Virus record (IMG/VR): IMGVR_UViG_3300028197_000456
Location: 1-20,736 of that record
Length of the DNA: 20,736 nt
Reading direction: 5' to 3' (one strand)
Source: a virus
The position numbers were made by a program, and so were the translations under genes. The notes under the pieces were generated by a model. That model made no database searches, was not told where the DNA came from, and saw only the letters and a list, made by a program, of their open reading frames with translations. Shown piece by piece: positions 5,724 to 13,005 of this stretch. Position 1 is the first letter of the stretch; every line of letters begins with the position of its first letter.

Positions 5724-7165
5724 TTTAATAACCTAAATATATTATCTCCTGATATTTCAGAAAATTCTCTCGTATCTGCATCATCTATCCAAAATGCTGA
5801 AGAGAATGTTCTGCTATTACAATATGTTCCTCTGTATAAATTTATTAATGCATTATTGTTGTTACTGTATTTATTTTTTATTTTACCAATTAAGTCGTTA
5901 GATAATTGCCATTTTTGCCTTAGGCTATAATAAAATGATAAAGGCATATAATGAAATATATTAGTAAAATGAAAGTATGTCATTAATTTAGGATCAACAG
6001 CTCTAAGAAAGTTATTATGTTCAGGTTGATTGTATAGATCAGTTTCCATTGTTGCAATACTCATTTCTTTAAGATCATTATTAACCCATTCAGAAAATCC
6101 TTCTTTGTTTAATTCATTTATTAATTCTTCAGTATGACTTAACTGTTGTATACCTTTATAATTGCCAGGTTTATTCTTTTTTTGATCTAATACAAATTCC
6201 GTATAACTAGTATTAGCATTCCATTCTTTGATTAATTTATCTGTATATTCAATAGCAAATTTAGATATATCGTATATTACAATCCTATCACCTGCTTTTA
6301 AACCTAATTTAAACGCATATACAAGTGTACTAATACCAGATGCAGGAGTTACTACTTGTTGAAACTTTCCATTCCAATCTGGCATTTGATGCATACGTGG
6401 TTTGATAAACTCATCAAGATTTTGAACATTCTCAGTATTAGCAACAAAACACGATTTTTCTTGATTAACTTCTTCTAAAAGATCTGCTCTGTGTCTAGGA
6501 GCATCTACTTCAACTTCTGCATAAGCATATTGTTTTGATATTCTACAATCTTTATCCCATGATACTATCTTTTGTTTAGATTCTATCAAAGCCTTTACCA
6601 TATTCCAACCTTCACCTAGTGGCCCTTGATATGTTTTTAAATTTTTTGTTATTGGTGGACAAATCCATAATGGAGTATATTGATCATGATGATTTTCTTC
6701 ACTGCGTACTGGCTCTAATGTTTCAAGTGGCAAATCCACATCTCTTTCTCCCCATTCAGGAAAACCTGCTTCTGCCCACCACGTAAGATTTATAAAAAAT
6801 GTTTGTGGATGTATTTCGTAGTAAGCTTCTTCTCTATCTAATATATGTCCAATAAAATTAACACCAGCATTTTTATTAAGAAACTTTTTAAAATTTAATA
6901 AAAAATCAGGTCCACGCAAAGTACAGCCTTGCTTAAGAACAAGTATACTTGAAAACCCATTATTGTATGCTTTTTTTAATAAATCATTTACAGTTTCATC
7001 AGCAAACTGAGTCGGAAAAAAATGAGCAAGTTCTACACTCCAATAATCAGTTAGATTTTTTGTATAGCCTTTTGCAAAGTCATCTTTAATATTATTATTA
7101 TATAACCAGCCAACTGTTATTTCTTTGTTGTGGTTTTTTATTTGCCAGAAATCATGCTCAAACAT
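5711..7165 (-). CDS. Unassigned 484-residue two-part protein
   Basis: I cannot name this family. The N-terminal part (about residues 15-210) has 'ILVLKQGCTLRGPDFLLNF', 'NFIGHILDREEAYYEIHPQ' and 'INLTWWAEAGFPEWGE'. This looks like a globular enzyme domain, reminiscent of glycosyltransferase-type sugar-binding folds, but I see no decisive motif. The C-terminal part (about residues 265-480) has 'VVTPASGISTLVYAFKLGLKAGDRIVIYDIS', resembling strand 1, helix and strand 2 of a Rossmann or SAM-binding fold ending in an acidic residue. The ATG at 7165 has GAGGT upstream, and a late-promoter-like CATAAATA overlaps the preceding stop codon. Its 3' end overlaps the oxygenase at 4941-5723. A modifying enzyme is likely; the reaction is not known. 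Confidence 0.7.
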   Translation of the reverse strand: MFEHDFWQIKNHNKEITVGWLYNNNIKDDFAKGYTKNLTDYWSVELAHFFPTQFADETVNDLLKKAYNNGFSSILVLKQGCTLRGPDFLLNFKKFLNKNAGVNFIGHILDREEAYYEIHPQTFFINLTWWAEAGFPEWGERDVDLPLETLEPVRSEENHHDQYTPLWICPPITKNLKTYQGPLGEGWNMVKALIESKQKIVSWDKDCRISKQYAYAEVEVDAPRHRADLLEEVNQEKSCFVANTENVQNLDEFIKPRMHQMPDWNGKFQQVVTPASGISTLVYAFKLGLKAGDRIVIYDISKFAIEYTDKLIKEWNANTSYTEFVLDQKKNKPGNYKGIQQLSHTEELINELNKEGFSEWVNNDLKEMSIATMETDLYNQPEHNNFLRAVDPKLMTYFHFTNIFHYMPLSFYYSLRQKWQLSNDLIGKIKNKYSNNNNALINLYRGTYCNSRTFSSAFWIDDADTREFSEISGDNIFRLLKWNK

Positions 7166-7183
7166 ATGTTACCTCTATATAAC

Positions 7184-7192
7184 ATATTTATG
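7184..7192 (-). promoter_or_regulatory. Possible late promoter overlapping the dNMP kinase stop
   Basis: The minus strand reads CATAAATAT, 18 bases upstream of the 484-residue gene's ATG and partly inside the last codons of the dNMP kinase gene. It matches NATAAATA but lacks the trailing C and is partly coding. In such AT-rich DNA it is less certain than the intergenic copies. Confidence 0.45.
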
Positions 7193-7826
7193 CTATGATT
7201 TTATTGATTGTTTGTGTTTTAAATGATTCTAACGTTGAATTGTTATCTAATTGTAAATCAAAATCCCAACCTGCCCAACTCCATTCGCTTTTATGCACAT
7301 CTGGGTAATGTGCTTTCATACTGTCTACCATATTTGATTTCTTTTTATAATTAGCATGATTTAACTGTGAAGCATTATTCCACCAGTCTGGTTTTTCTTC
7401 TCTCCATACTACTACAGTTCGGCCGCCCATGTTTTGAATTGCTTCAAGTTCATTAAAGAATCTACAATCACTTATAACTACGTTTTTTTCTGTCTGTTGT
7501 ACTTGTCTTTCACAAGCCGCTACCCATATGTCTGGATGAAAATGTGTTCTTAACACATCTGTACCAACATACTGAAGTGCATAACGTGGTGTAAAATTAG
7601 GTATATCTAAACGTTTACTCCACCACTCATCTGGTTGTTCTCTAAATGCTCTACTTTCAGATGTGTTACCTTCTAGTAGTATTCTATCCCAACCAAATAT
7701 ATTTGCACAGGCATCTTTTAATACTCCAGCAAAACTTACCCTTTGAAATCCTTCTTCAATTAGAAATCCTGCGGCTGTATCTTTTCCGTGACCAATAAGG
7801 CCACATATACCTATTACTTTTTTCAT
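7188..7826 (-). CDS. Deoxynucleoside monophosphate kinase (T4 gp1-like)
   Basis: A 212-residue P-loop kinase that phosphorylates dNMPs to dNDPs, supplying precursors for phage DNA synthesis. It has the Walker A loop 'GLIGHGKDTAA' at residues 9-19, 'RVSFAGVLKDA' at 29-39, 'YALQYVGTDVLR...W' around 85-101, and 'VISDCRFFNELEAI' at 117-130. These are the order and spacing of the T4 gene 1 family (241 residues in T4, so this is somewhat shorter). The ATG is at 7824-7826; the gene follows the oxygenase at 7851-8495 by 24 bases in the same transcript. It is the only clear nucleotide-metabolism gene inside the minus-strand structural stretch. Confidence 0.85.
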   Translation of the reverse strand: MKKVIGICGLIGHGKDTAAGFLIEEGFQRVSFAGVLKDACANIFGWDRILLEGNTSESRAFREQPDEWWSKRLDIPNFTPRYALQYVGTDVLRTHFHPDIWVAACERQVQQTEKNVVISDCRFFNELEAIQNMGGRTVVVWREEKPDWWNNASQLNHANYKKKSNMVDSMKAHYPDVHKSEWSWAGWDFDLQLDNNSTLESFKTQTINKIIA

Positions 7827-7850
7827 ACTGTTATTATAATGAGTTTTTGG

Positions 7851-8495
7851 TTAATTGTCAATCACAAAGTTATTATTTTTTAGTTTTTCTACTACGTCTT
7901 CAAACTTTTCTCCTAAGACTTTAATTCTTAGGTATATTCTCTCTTTGGATATCTTTGGAACACCATGTACAATCATTCCATTGAAAAGTGTAGGGTGTTT
8001 ATTACTATAGTAATGGTTGTATTCTATATCTTCGTCAGTCCAACCTCTTTTTTCATAGTTCACATTACGTTCTGGTTCTTGACCTTCTCTACTATAAAAA
8101 CTAATTGGCTCACCTGCGTCTTCTGGCTCAATGGGAAACATTATACCACACCACATATAATGATCAGTATGTGGATGAAACGAATATCCTGGATCATAAT
8201 GTAATAAATCAATATCACGTGGATTAATTGGTGATTTAAAATTAAACATATCTACATATTTTTTTACTATAGGATATTCTAATAAATCTTTGCCTTCAGT
8301 TTTTTGAACTGCAATAGCATTCATGCCTTCGCGTCCTTTTCGTTTGGGATTAAATTCTCTTTTTTCTGGAGACAGATATTCCATATAATCACCAAATTGC
8401 ATTATGTTATGTTTGTGTTGATTGGTAAAATCTAGTAATTCAAGTCGGTCATAAGTAACCTCATCTATTGTACAATGATATTTTCCTAATTGCAT
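7851..8495 (-). CDS. Fe(II)/2OG-dependent oxygenase (prolyl hydroxylase-like)
   Basis: A 214-residue protein with 'HYDPGYSFHPHTDHYMWCGIMFP' providing H109-x-D111, 'GEPISFYSREGQ' strands, and 'FNGMIVHGVPKISKERIYLRI' providing H177 and R186. This is the complete H-x-D...H...R pattern of 2OG-Fe(II) oxygenases. It differs from the beta-hydroxylase-like proteins nearby in having the ordinary V-H-G-V distal strand. The ATG at 8495 has AAGGAA upstream. It lies 25 bases downstream of gp13 and upstream of dNMP kinase in one transcript. Many marine T4-like phages carry oxygenases of this general type; the substrate is not known. Confidence 0.82.
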   Translation of the reverse strand: MQLGKYHCTIDEVTYDRLELLDFTNQHKHNIMQFGDYMEYLSPEKREFNPKRKGREGMNAIAVQKTEGKDLLEYPIVKKYVDMFNFKSPINPRDIDLLHYDPGYSFHPHTDHYMWCGIMFPIEPEDAGEPISFYSREGQEPERNVNYEKRGWTDEDIEYNHYYSNKHPTLFNGMIVHGVPKISKERIYLRIKVLGEKFEDVVEKLKNNNFVIDN

Positions 8496-8520
8496 TTAGT
8501 AAGTTCCTTGTTTTGAGTTA

Positions 8521-9261
8521 TTAGCCAATAACAAAACCTAAACCAGTACTTCCATCACTATATAATGTTAGTTCCATCTCAAGTTTGTCAATTTCGGCTT
8601 GTGCATCTGCTCTTAACTGATCTGCGTTCATTGTAGTTCCACCTTGTGGGCCTGCTATTTGAGTAAATTTACCTCTTGCTTCTGATAGTATTAGTTTAGC
8701 ATGAGCGAAAGCATAATCTTTTAGCCAAGGACCTGCATAAGTGTCATCTAATAAACTTTCTGTTGGTCTGTGGTTATAACAATGTAGAACTGCATTGTCG
8801 TCTGCTTTAATTTTTCTATGTAGTATTAGTTTTTTATCTTGAGGTCTCCAAGTAAACAATAACTCTGCACCAAACAGTCTACCCATTGTTTCTCTATTTT
8901 GTTGTAAAAAATCAAAACTAGATAATCCACCATTACGTGTACTACCCAATAGGTATGTATTTAGATACGCCGCTTGGAAAGGTTCTATATCATTACCTGT
9001 ACCACTGCTTACGCCTGTTGTACGTCTGTAAATATCCTTAACTTCCATTACTTCTTCTGGTAACGTATATTCTGCTTGTCCTTCAATCATCTCAAGAATC
9101 ATTAGACTCTCTTCAACTGAATTTTCAGCACGTTGACGATATTTTTGTAATGACTTGTTTATTGCTAGTTCATAATGTTCAGGATCTAGCTCAACGTCGA
9201 TCATTCCTCCACCCATACGGAGTTCTATTTCTTTTTGAAGTTTGTTAAATGCTGATGCCAT
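8521..9261 (-). CDS. gp13: Neck (head completion) protein, T4 gp13-like
   Basis: A 246-residue head-completion/neck protein that joins the DNA-filled head to the tail. It matches what I remember of the cyanophage gp13 pattern throughout: 'LDPEHYELAINKSLQKYRQR', 'EESLMILEMIEG', 'LPEEVMEVKDIYRR', 'AGPWLKDYAFAHAKLILSEARGKF', a Gly-rich 'AGPQGGTTMNADQLR', and the C-terminal 'GLGFVIG'. The ATG has AGGAGA 9 bases upstream, and a late promoter ends just 26 bases before the start. In T4, gp13 is next to gp14; here they are about 4.8 kb apart on opposite strands with the transporter/halogenase operon between. Confidence 0.85.
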   Translation of the reverse strand: MASAFNKLQKEIELRMGGGMIDVELDPEHYELAINKSLQKYRQRAENSVEESLMILEMIEGQAEYTLPEEVMEVKDIYRRTTGVSSGTGNDIEPFQAAYLNTYLLGSTRNGGLSSFDFLQQNRETMGRLFGAELLFTWRPQDKKLILHRKIKADDNAVLHCYNHRPTESLLDDTYAGPWLKDYAFAHAKLILSEARGKFTQIAGPQGGTTMNADQLRADAQAEIDKLEMELTLYSDGSTGLGFVIG

Positions 9262-9286
9262 ATGTTAGTTTCTCCTACTACGTATT

Positions 9287-9295
9287 GTATTTATC
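9287..9295 (-). promoter_or_regulatory. T4-type late promoter for gp13
   Basis: The minus strand reads GATAAATAC in the 39-base gap between the 435-residue gene and gp13, 26 bases upstream of the gp13 ATG. It is identical to the copies at 1126 and 2327. Confidence 0.75.
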
Positions 9296-9300
9296 AGATT

Positions 9301-10608
9301 TTACTTATCGTAGCAGGCTAATAGGATGGTCTCATTGTTAATTCTACCGTTTAGTTTGGTTTGAGTTGTTTTAAGAGTCTCAAATTGCTTCTCAAACTTA
9401 TGTCTAGTAGCTTTTTTAATTTCTGGCAAAAATTCACTTGGTTTTCTTAGTGTCATTTGTATGCTTTTTGTTTCATCATACTCAATTATTGTAGTACCTT
9501 TAACACTTAACCCTGTTCCAGGTCGTTTAGCATTTAGTGGGTCTATATTTTTAGCATAATAGACACCTAGCTTACGATTCTTTGTGTTAAACACTACTAA
9601 GATACGTGCATATGGTATATTAGTTGGTTCTACACTAGCTAAACCGTGAGTAGTATCACTTTGTTTAAATTTAAGCTTCTTAACTATATCTTCTGGACTC
9701 TTTAGTCTAACTTTACGAGTTTTACGATTAGCTTTACCTTCAGCTTCTAGTATATCACAAGCATCTACAATTTTTCTAAAGCATTGAAGAACTAATTTTT
9801 TCTGTTTGTTGTCTAGATGCTCATATCCTTCATGAAGTTGTTCTACAAGGTCTCTTTCTTTTTCATCCATCTTATCAAGTTGAGCTTTTGTAGGAGGACT
9901 ATTTAAATCTTCCATTTCTTGTAGTCCTGGAAGGTAGTAATTTCTTATAATTCTAGCATGAGCTTGTTTTACACCTAGCCTACGAAACAGTTTAGATGGA
10001 TCAAATTCTTCTAATATCTTTTTATCATATTCAGCATACCAACTATCTAAAAATTCTTCAATAGGTAGTGTCATTTCAAGAGAAGCATGGCGAAGTCGGT
10101 CTTGTATACTAGGCTGTTTCTTTATAGCCAATATACGTTCTTCTTCTTTTTTCTTGTTTTCTGCTTCTGTTACTTTATCTGCACCATCTGCTATTGCTAT
10201 TTTAATTTGTTTATGTAAAAAATCTGATGTAGGGTTTTGTTTACCAAGTGTGCCTGGTAGACTTTCCCAATATTCAGCTTCTTTAGGATTGTAATCTGGT
10301 TTACCCAATGCAAGTTGCCTACAGTTATAACCTACTACTGCTGACAAATGAACTGAACCTGCTTTTGCTTTACGAATATCTTCTTTAACATATTCGTTAG
10401 CTAACATCCAAGGCCAAATATGCTCTTGTAGTTCAGTAACTTTGAAATACTCATAGTACCAACTGCCGGCGGCGACTGATGCTCTGTGAAATTTCTCACC
10501 AGACCATTCTTCCCAACCTTCCCAAGAAGGCTCTTTAAGTTTAGACTTAGGTGTGCGATATACGGAAGCTCTTGGCTTCTTTCTTTTAGTGGCCTTTGGT
10601 AGCCCCAT
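9301..10608 (-). CDS. Uncharacterised basic 435-residue protein
   Basis: I do not recognise the family. The N-terminus is strongly basic ('MGLPKATKRKKPRASVYR'), followed by a Trp/Tyr-rich block ('SWYYEYFKVTELQEHIWPWM', about residues 48-67), a charged helical region with likely coiled coil (about 140-280), and a C-terminal alpha/beta part ('NIPYARILVVFNTKNRKLGVYYAKN', 'GTTIIEYDETKSIQMTLRKP'). There is no signal peptide or membrane segment. The ATG has an AAAGGAG site. It is the last gene of the unit started by the sigma70-type promoter at 11198-11226. That suggests early or middle expression rather than a virion role, and the basic N-terminus would fit nucleic-acid contact. Both points are inference. 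Confidence 0.75.
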   Translation of the reverse strand: MGLPKATKRKKPRASVYRTPKSKLKEPSWEGWEEWSGEKFHRASVAAGSWYYEYFKVTELQEHIWPWMLANEYVKEDIRKAKAGSVHLSAVVGYNCRQLALGKPDYNPKEAEYWESLPGTLGKQNPTSDFLHKQIKIAIADGADKVTEAENKKKEEERILAIKKQPSIQDRLRHASLEMTLPIEEFLDSWYAEYDKKILEEFDPSKLFRRLGVKQAHARIIRNYYLPGLQEMEDLNSPPTKAQLDKMDEKERDLVEQLHEGYEHLDNKQKKLVLQCFRKIVDACDILEAEGKANRKTRKVRLKSPEDIVKKLKFKQSDTTHGLASVEPTNIPYARILVVFNTKNRKLGVYYAKNIDPLNAKRPGTGLSVKGTTIIEYDETKSIQMTLRKPSEFLPEIKKATRHKFEKQFETLKTTQTKLNGRINNETILLACYDK

Positions 10609-10625
10609 TTGAAATTCTCCTTTAG

Positions 10626-10820
10626 TTACTTTTTGTATATATCATCTTTGGCAGAAAAATCACTGTTTACATCTAAATCTTGCAATTCTGCATAAATCAT
10701 AGATGATACATGGCCTGCTAGGGTGGGCCATTTAGTTACCAAAGTGTTTGCGAATTTTAGTTTATCCTCGTGACTTAGACGAGCAATAGATTCAACTACT
10801 TGATCGGCTTGGAGTTTCAT
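10626..10820 (-). CDS. Small conserved-looking phage protein, 64 residues
   Basis: It begins MKLQADQVVESIARLSHEDKL, which resembles short proteins I remember from marine T4-like phages ('M-K-L-x-A-D-Q' then 'S-I-A-R-x-S-H-E'), but no function is attached to them. The ATG overlaps the upstream stop as TAATG, and GAGGT lies in the upstream gene's last codons, so translation is coupled to the 115-residue gene. It is predicted largely helical and cytosolic, with no motif to act on. Confidence 0.7.
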   Translation of the reverse strand: MKLQADQVVESIARLSHEDKLKFANTLVTKWPTLAGHVSSMIYAELQDLDVNSDFSAKDDIYKK

Positions 10821-11167
10821 TACACTACCTCTTGGAAACCTACATCAGCAACAACGTGTTTGTTACCTGCTGGATCAACAACAATATCACCTACTGATGT
10901 TGAATACATTCTATGAAGTCTTTCAATATTTTCTTCTGGTCCAATATTGCCTACTTCAAACACACCTTCAAGTCCTTTATCAGTTTCAATGTTTGAAACG
11001 TGAGTATAGTAACCTTTGTCAAATGCTGATTTTGCAATAGTACCTGCATCTTCTGAGAAAGACATATCTAATTTCATTTTATGCTTTTCTACAGAGTTAT
11101 GACCGTCTGTATTAATTTTTTTTATTTCTGCATCCGTAACGTGGATTTGATAAAGTTGATATTTCAT
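10820..11167 (-). CDS. Uncharacterised 115-residue protein, first gene of an early-type unit
   Basis: The first gene behind the sigma70-type promoter, with a strong AAGGAG site 8 bases before the ATG at 11165-11167. The protein is acidic and cytosolic. Its C-terminal segment 'YSTSVGDIVVDPAGNKHVVADVGFQEV' (about residues 88-114) resembles the end of YodL/antirestriction-like domains ('S-V-x-D-V-V... G-F-x-E'). The resemblance is short and remembered rather than computed, so I do not assign a function. Its stop overlaps the start of the next gene (TAATG). Confidence 0.7.
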   Translation of the reverse strand: MKYQLYQIHVTDAEIKKINTDGHNSVEKHKMKLDMSFSEDAGTIAKSAFDKGYYTHVSNIETDKGLEGVFEVGNIGPEENIERLHRMYSTSVGDIVVDPAGNKHVVADVGFQEVV

Positions 11168-11197
11168 ATATTACTCCTTATTTCTAACTATACTTAC

Positions 11198-11226
11198 AGT
11201 TTACAGTAAGACATCTTATATGTCAA
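11198..11226 (-). promoter_or_regulatory. Sigma70-type (early) promoter
   Basis: On the minus strand a perfect -35 TTGACA (11221-11226) is followed by exactly 17 bases and a -10 TAAACT (11198-11203, 4 of 6 matches to TATAAT). The 115-residue gene starts about 30 bases further on. Two overlapping direct copies of TTACAGT (11195-11208) cover the -10, and a GACAT/ATGTC inverted repeat (11210-11224) covers the -35; either could be a binding site. This is the only host-sigma-type promoter I can see in the window. Confidence 0.65.
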
Positions 11227-11239
11227 CCTTATTCAGCAG

Positions 11240-11263
11240 AAAAAAACCCTTAAAAATCAAGGA
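11240..11263 (-). terminator. Weak intrinsic terminator after the halogenase-like gene
   Basis: On the minus strand CCTT pairs with AAGG (extendable by one wobble pair, 7-base loop) and is followed by seven T residues. The stem is short, but the position is right: between the halogenase-like stop at 11291 and the sigma70-type promoter. Confidence 0.45.
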
Positions 11264-11290
11264 CTTATATCTTTTTTTATTTTTTGTTGA

Positions 11291-12493
11291 TTATTTTCCG
11301 GAAAAATGTTTGAAATTATCGTAATAAAGAGCTAGTGTTGCCCATATAGCATCAGGATAAAGATTAGTATATTTGTTTCCAGTCTTTTTATAGTATTCCC
11401 ATATAGTTTCACTCATGTCCATATCTGTATATTCTTTCCAAAAACTTGTATCGTCTCTACTAGATAATGCATAGTGATGTAATATATAATCACTGTTTTC
11501 TTTCCAAACTCTATTGACCATTCTGTTGTAAGTTTTGGCGTCATAGTCGCGTTTTAAGCACTCTACAAGCGTCGTAATACTATATTGTATCATAAACAAA
11601 GCATTTGATTCTAATGGGTCTATAAAGCCCTGACTGAGCCCTATAGCAACCGTATTGCCTGCCCATGGATTTTTTAACCAATTAGGATTCCATTTGATAT
11701 TACGTGGTTTTTTATCCATCCATGGAGTTAAATCTTTTGTATACTCTTTAAAACTTTCTAATGCATTTTCATCATTTAAGTGCTTATCGCTATAAACGTA
11801 ACCAGTACCAATACGTGACGTTAACCCAATTTTAAATTGCCAACCGTAATCACGTGCTATACTTCTAGTGTATGGAATATGTTCATCTAATTCAAATGGG
11901 CATACCCAAGCACTATTAACCAAATGTTTGTCATGTACTTTTACTTCAGTTTTATCGTTAACAAATTGTCTACGAAAACCTGTACAATCAATGTATAAGT
12001 CATAACCTTCTGGTCGTTCATCAAGTGTTTGAACAATGTGTTTTACATTCTTGCAATTTTCTTTTACTATACGTCCTGCATCTTCTGCGTGTAAGTGATA
12101 TGCTACTGCTCTCCAACCTTTAGCATCATATAGCTCATCGTTGATTTGATGTTTTGTAACTTCACCGGCTTTATATTTTTTATACCAATCTTCAAATACA
12201 TTATCATCATTAAACCAAAATGTAAATTTAAATTCTTCACCATCTGGCTTATCCCAACCTTGCTTTATGTTGCCATGTTTATATATAGCATCGCATTTTG
12301 ACATCCATGCGTCTTCTTGCATACCAAAACTATCAAAAAAAGTTTTGATCATAGGAAGTGTACTTTCACCTACGCCAACTATTGGTATATCACTACTTTC
12401 AATTAGTGTTATATCATAATCTGGAAAGTTATGTTCCATATATCCTGCGGCCCACCATCCTGTAGTTCCGCCTCCTATGATGCAAATCTTCAT
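11291..12493 (-). CDS. Tryptophan-halogenase-like FAD-dependent protein
   Basis: A 400-residue member of the flavin-dependent tryptophan halogenase family. It has the FAD-binding 'IIGGGTTGWWAA' (5-16), 'VGVGESTLP' (39-47), 'IYKHGNIKQGW' with K72 at the place of the catalytic lysine, 'LYIDCTGFRRQF' (166-177), 'RIGTGYVYSD' (227-236) and 'GFIDPLESNALF' (289-300). Two departures matter: the halogenase signature W-x-W-x-I-P reads W-Q-F-K-I-G (218-223), and the protein is about 100 residues shorter than PrnA or RebH. It may therefore halogenate an unusual substrate, perhaps peptide or indole, or act as a plain flavin monooxygenase. It also needs a flavin reductase, not seen here. It is the last gene of the transporter/rpiB operon, starting one base after the rpiB stop, with AGGAAA upstream. 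Confidence 0.82.
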   Translation of the reverse strand: MKICIIGGGTTGWWAAGYMEHNFPDYDITLIESSDIPIVGVGESTLPMIKTFFDSFGMQEDAWMSKCDAIYKHGNIKQGWDKPDGEEFKFTFWFNDDNVFEDWYKKYKAGEVTKHQINDELYDAKGWRAVAYHLHAEDAGRIVKENCKNVKHIVQTLDERPEGYDLYIDCTGFRRQFVNDKTEVKVHDKHLVNSAWVCPFELDEHIPYTRSIARDYGWQFKIGLTSRIGTGYVYSDKHLNDENALESFKEYTKDLTPWMDKKPRNIKWNPNWLKNPWAGNTVAIGLSQGFIDPLESNALFMIQYSITTLVECLKRDYDAKTYNRMVNRVWKENSDYILHHYALSSRDDTSFWKEYTDMDMSETIWEYYKKTGNKYTNLYPDAIWATLALYYDNFKHFSGK

Positions 12494-12494
12494 A

Positions 12495-12989
12495 TTAATA
12501 ATTTCCTATACTTTTTATTCTTGTTAGGTGTCTACCGCCTTCAAATTTAGTAGTAAAAAATGCTTCGCATATTTTCTTTGCTTGAGCAAGACTTGTAAAG
12601 TCTGCACCTAAACATAACACGTTAGCGTCATTATGTTTACGAGCCATTTCTGCTTCTTTAGCACTTCTACAAACTACAGATCTTATTAACGGATGCCTAT
12701 TAGTTGCTATTGACATCCCAAAACCAGATCCACATATAAGTATACCACTATTGTATACTTGCCATCCTGCTTTTACTTTATCTGGCGTTGCATAATCTTT
12801 TAAAAAAATTTCAACTACTCTAGGATAGTTAACTTTCTTTTTATCGTCATATGGTCCAATATCATGAAATAGATCTATATTAAATCTAGTTCCAATATCG
12901 CTATCAATTGGTATTAACCAATTTGATAATTGGTCTTTTAGTTTCATTCCTCTATGGTCTGATCCTATAGATAGACTAATTTGTTTCAT
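12495..12989 (-). CDS. rpiB: Ribose-5-phosphate isomerase B (RpiB/LacAB family)
   Basis: A 164-residue isomerase interconverting ribulose 5-phosphate and ribose 5-phosphate in the pentose phosphate pathway. It has 'IGSDHRGMKLKDQL' (8-21), 'YNSGILICGSGFGMSIATNR' (79-98) with the catalytic cysteine C86, 'KHNDANVLCLGAD' (118-130), and the C-terminal 'KFEGGRHLTRI'. All active-site motifs are intact. The frame can be opened at a GTG at 13052, but the ATG at 12987-12989 is preceded by AGGAGA at the right distance and matches the family start, so I use it. It lies 16 bases after the transporter stop. RpiB could feed ribose phosphate into nucleotides during infection, as other phage pentose-phosphate genes are thought to do. 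LacA/LacB-type substrates remain possible. Confidence 0.88.
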   Translation of the reverse strand: MKQISLSIGSDHRGMKLKDQLSNWLIPIDSDIGTRFNIDLFHDIGPYDDKKKVNYPRVVEIFLKDYATPDKVKAGWQVYNSGILICGSGFGMSIATNRHPLIRSVVCRSAKEAEMARKHNDANVLCLGADFTSLAQAKKICEAFFTTKFEGGRHLTRIKSIGNY

Positions 12990-13005
12990 AAAATCTCCTG
13001 TACGA

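Noticed and set aside
5877-5885. AATAAATAC on the minus strand inside the 484-residue gene as a late promoter
   Set aside because: It matches the consensus but is fully coding in AT-rich sequence, 155 bases from the next start; chance occurrence cannot be excluded.
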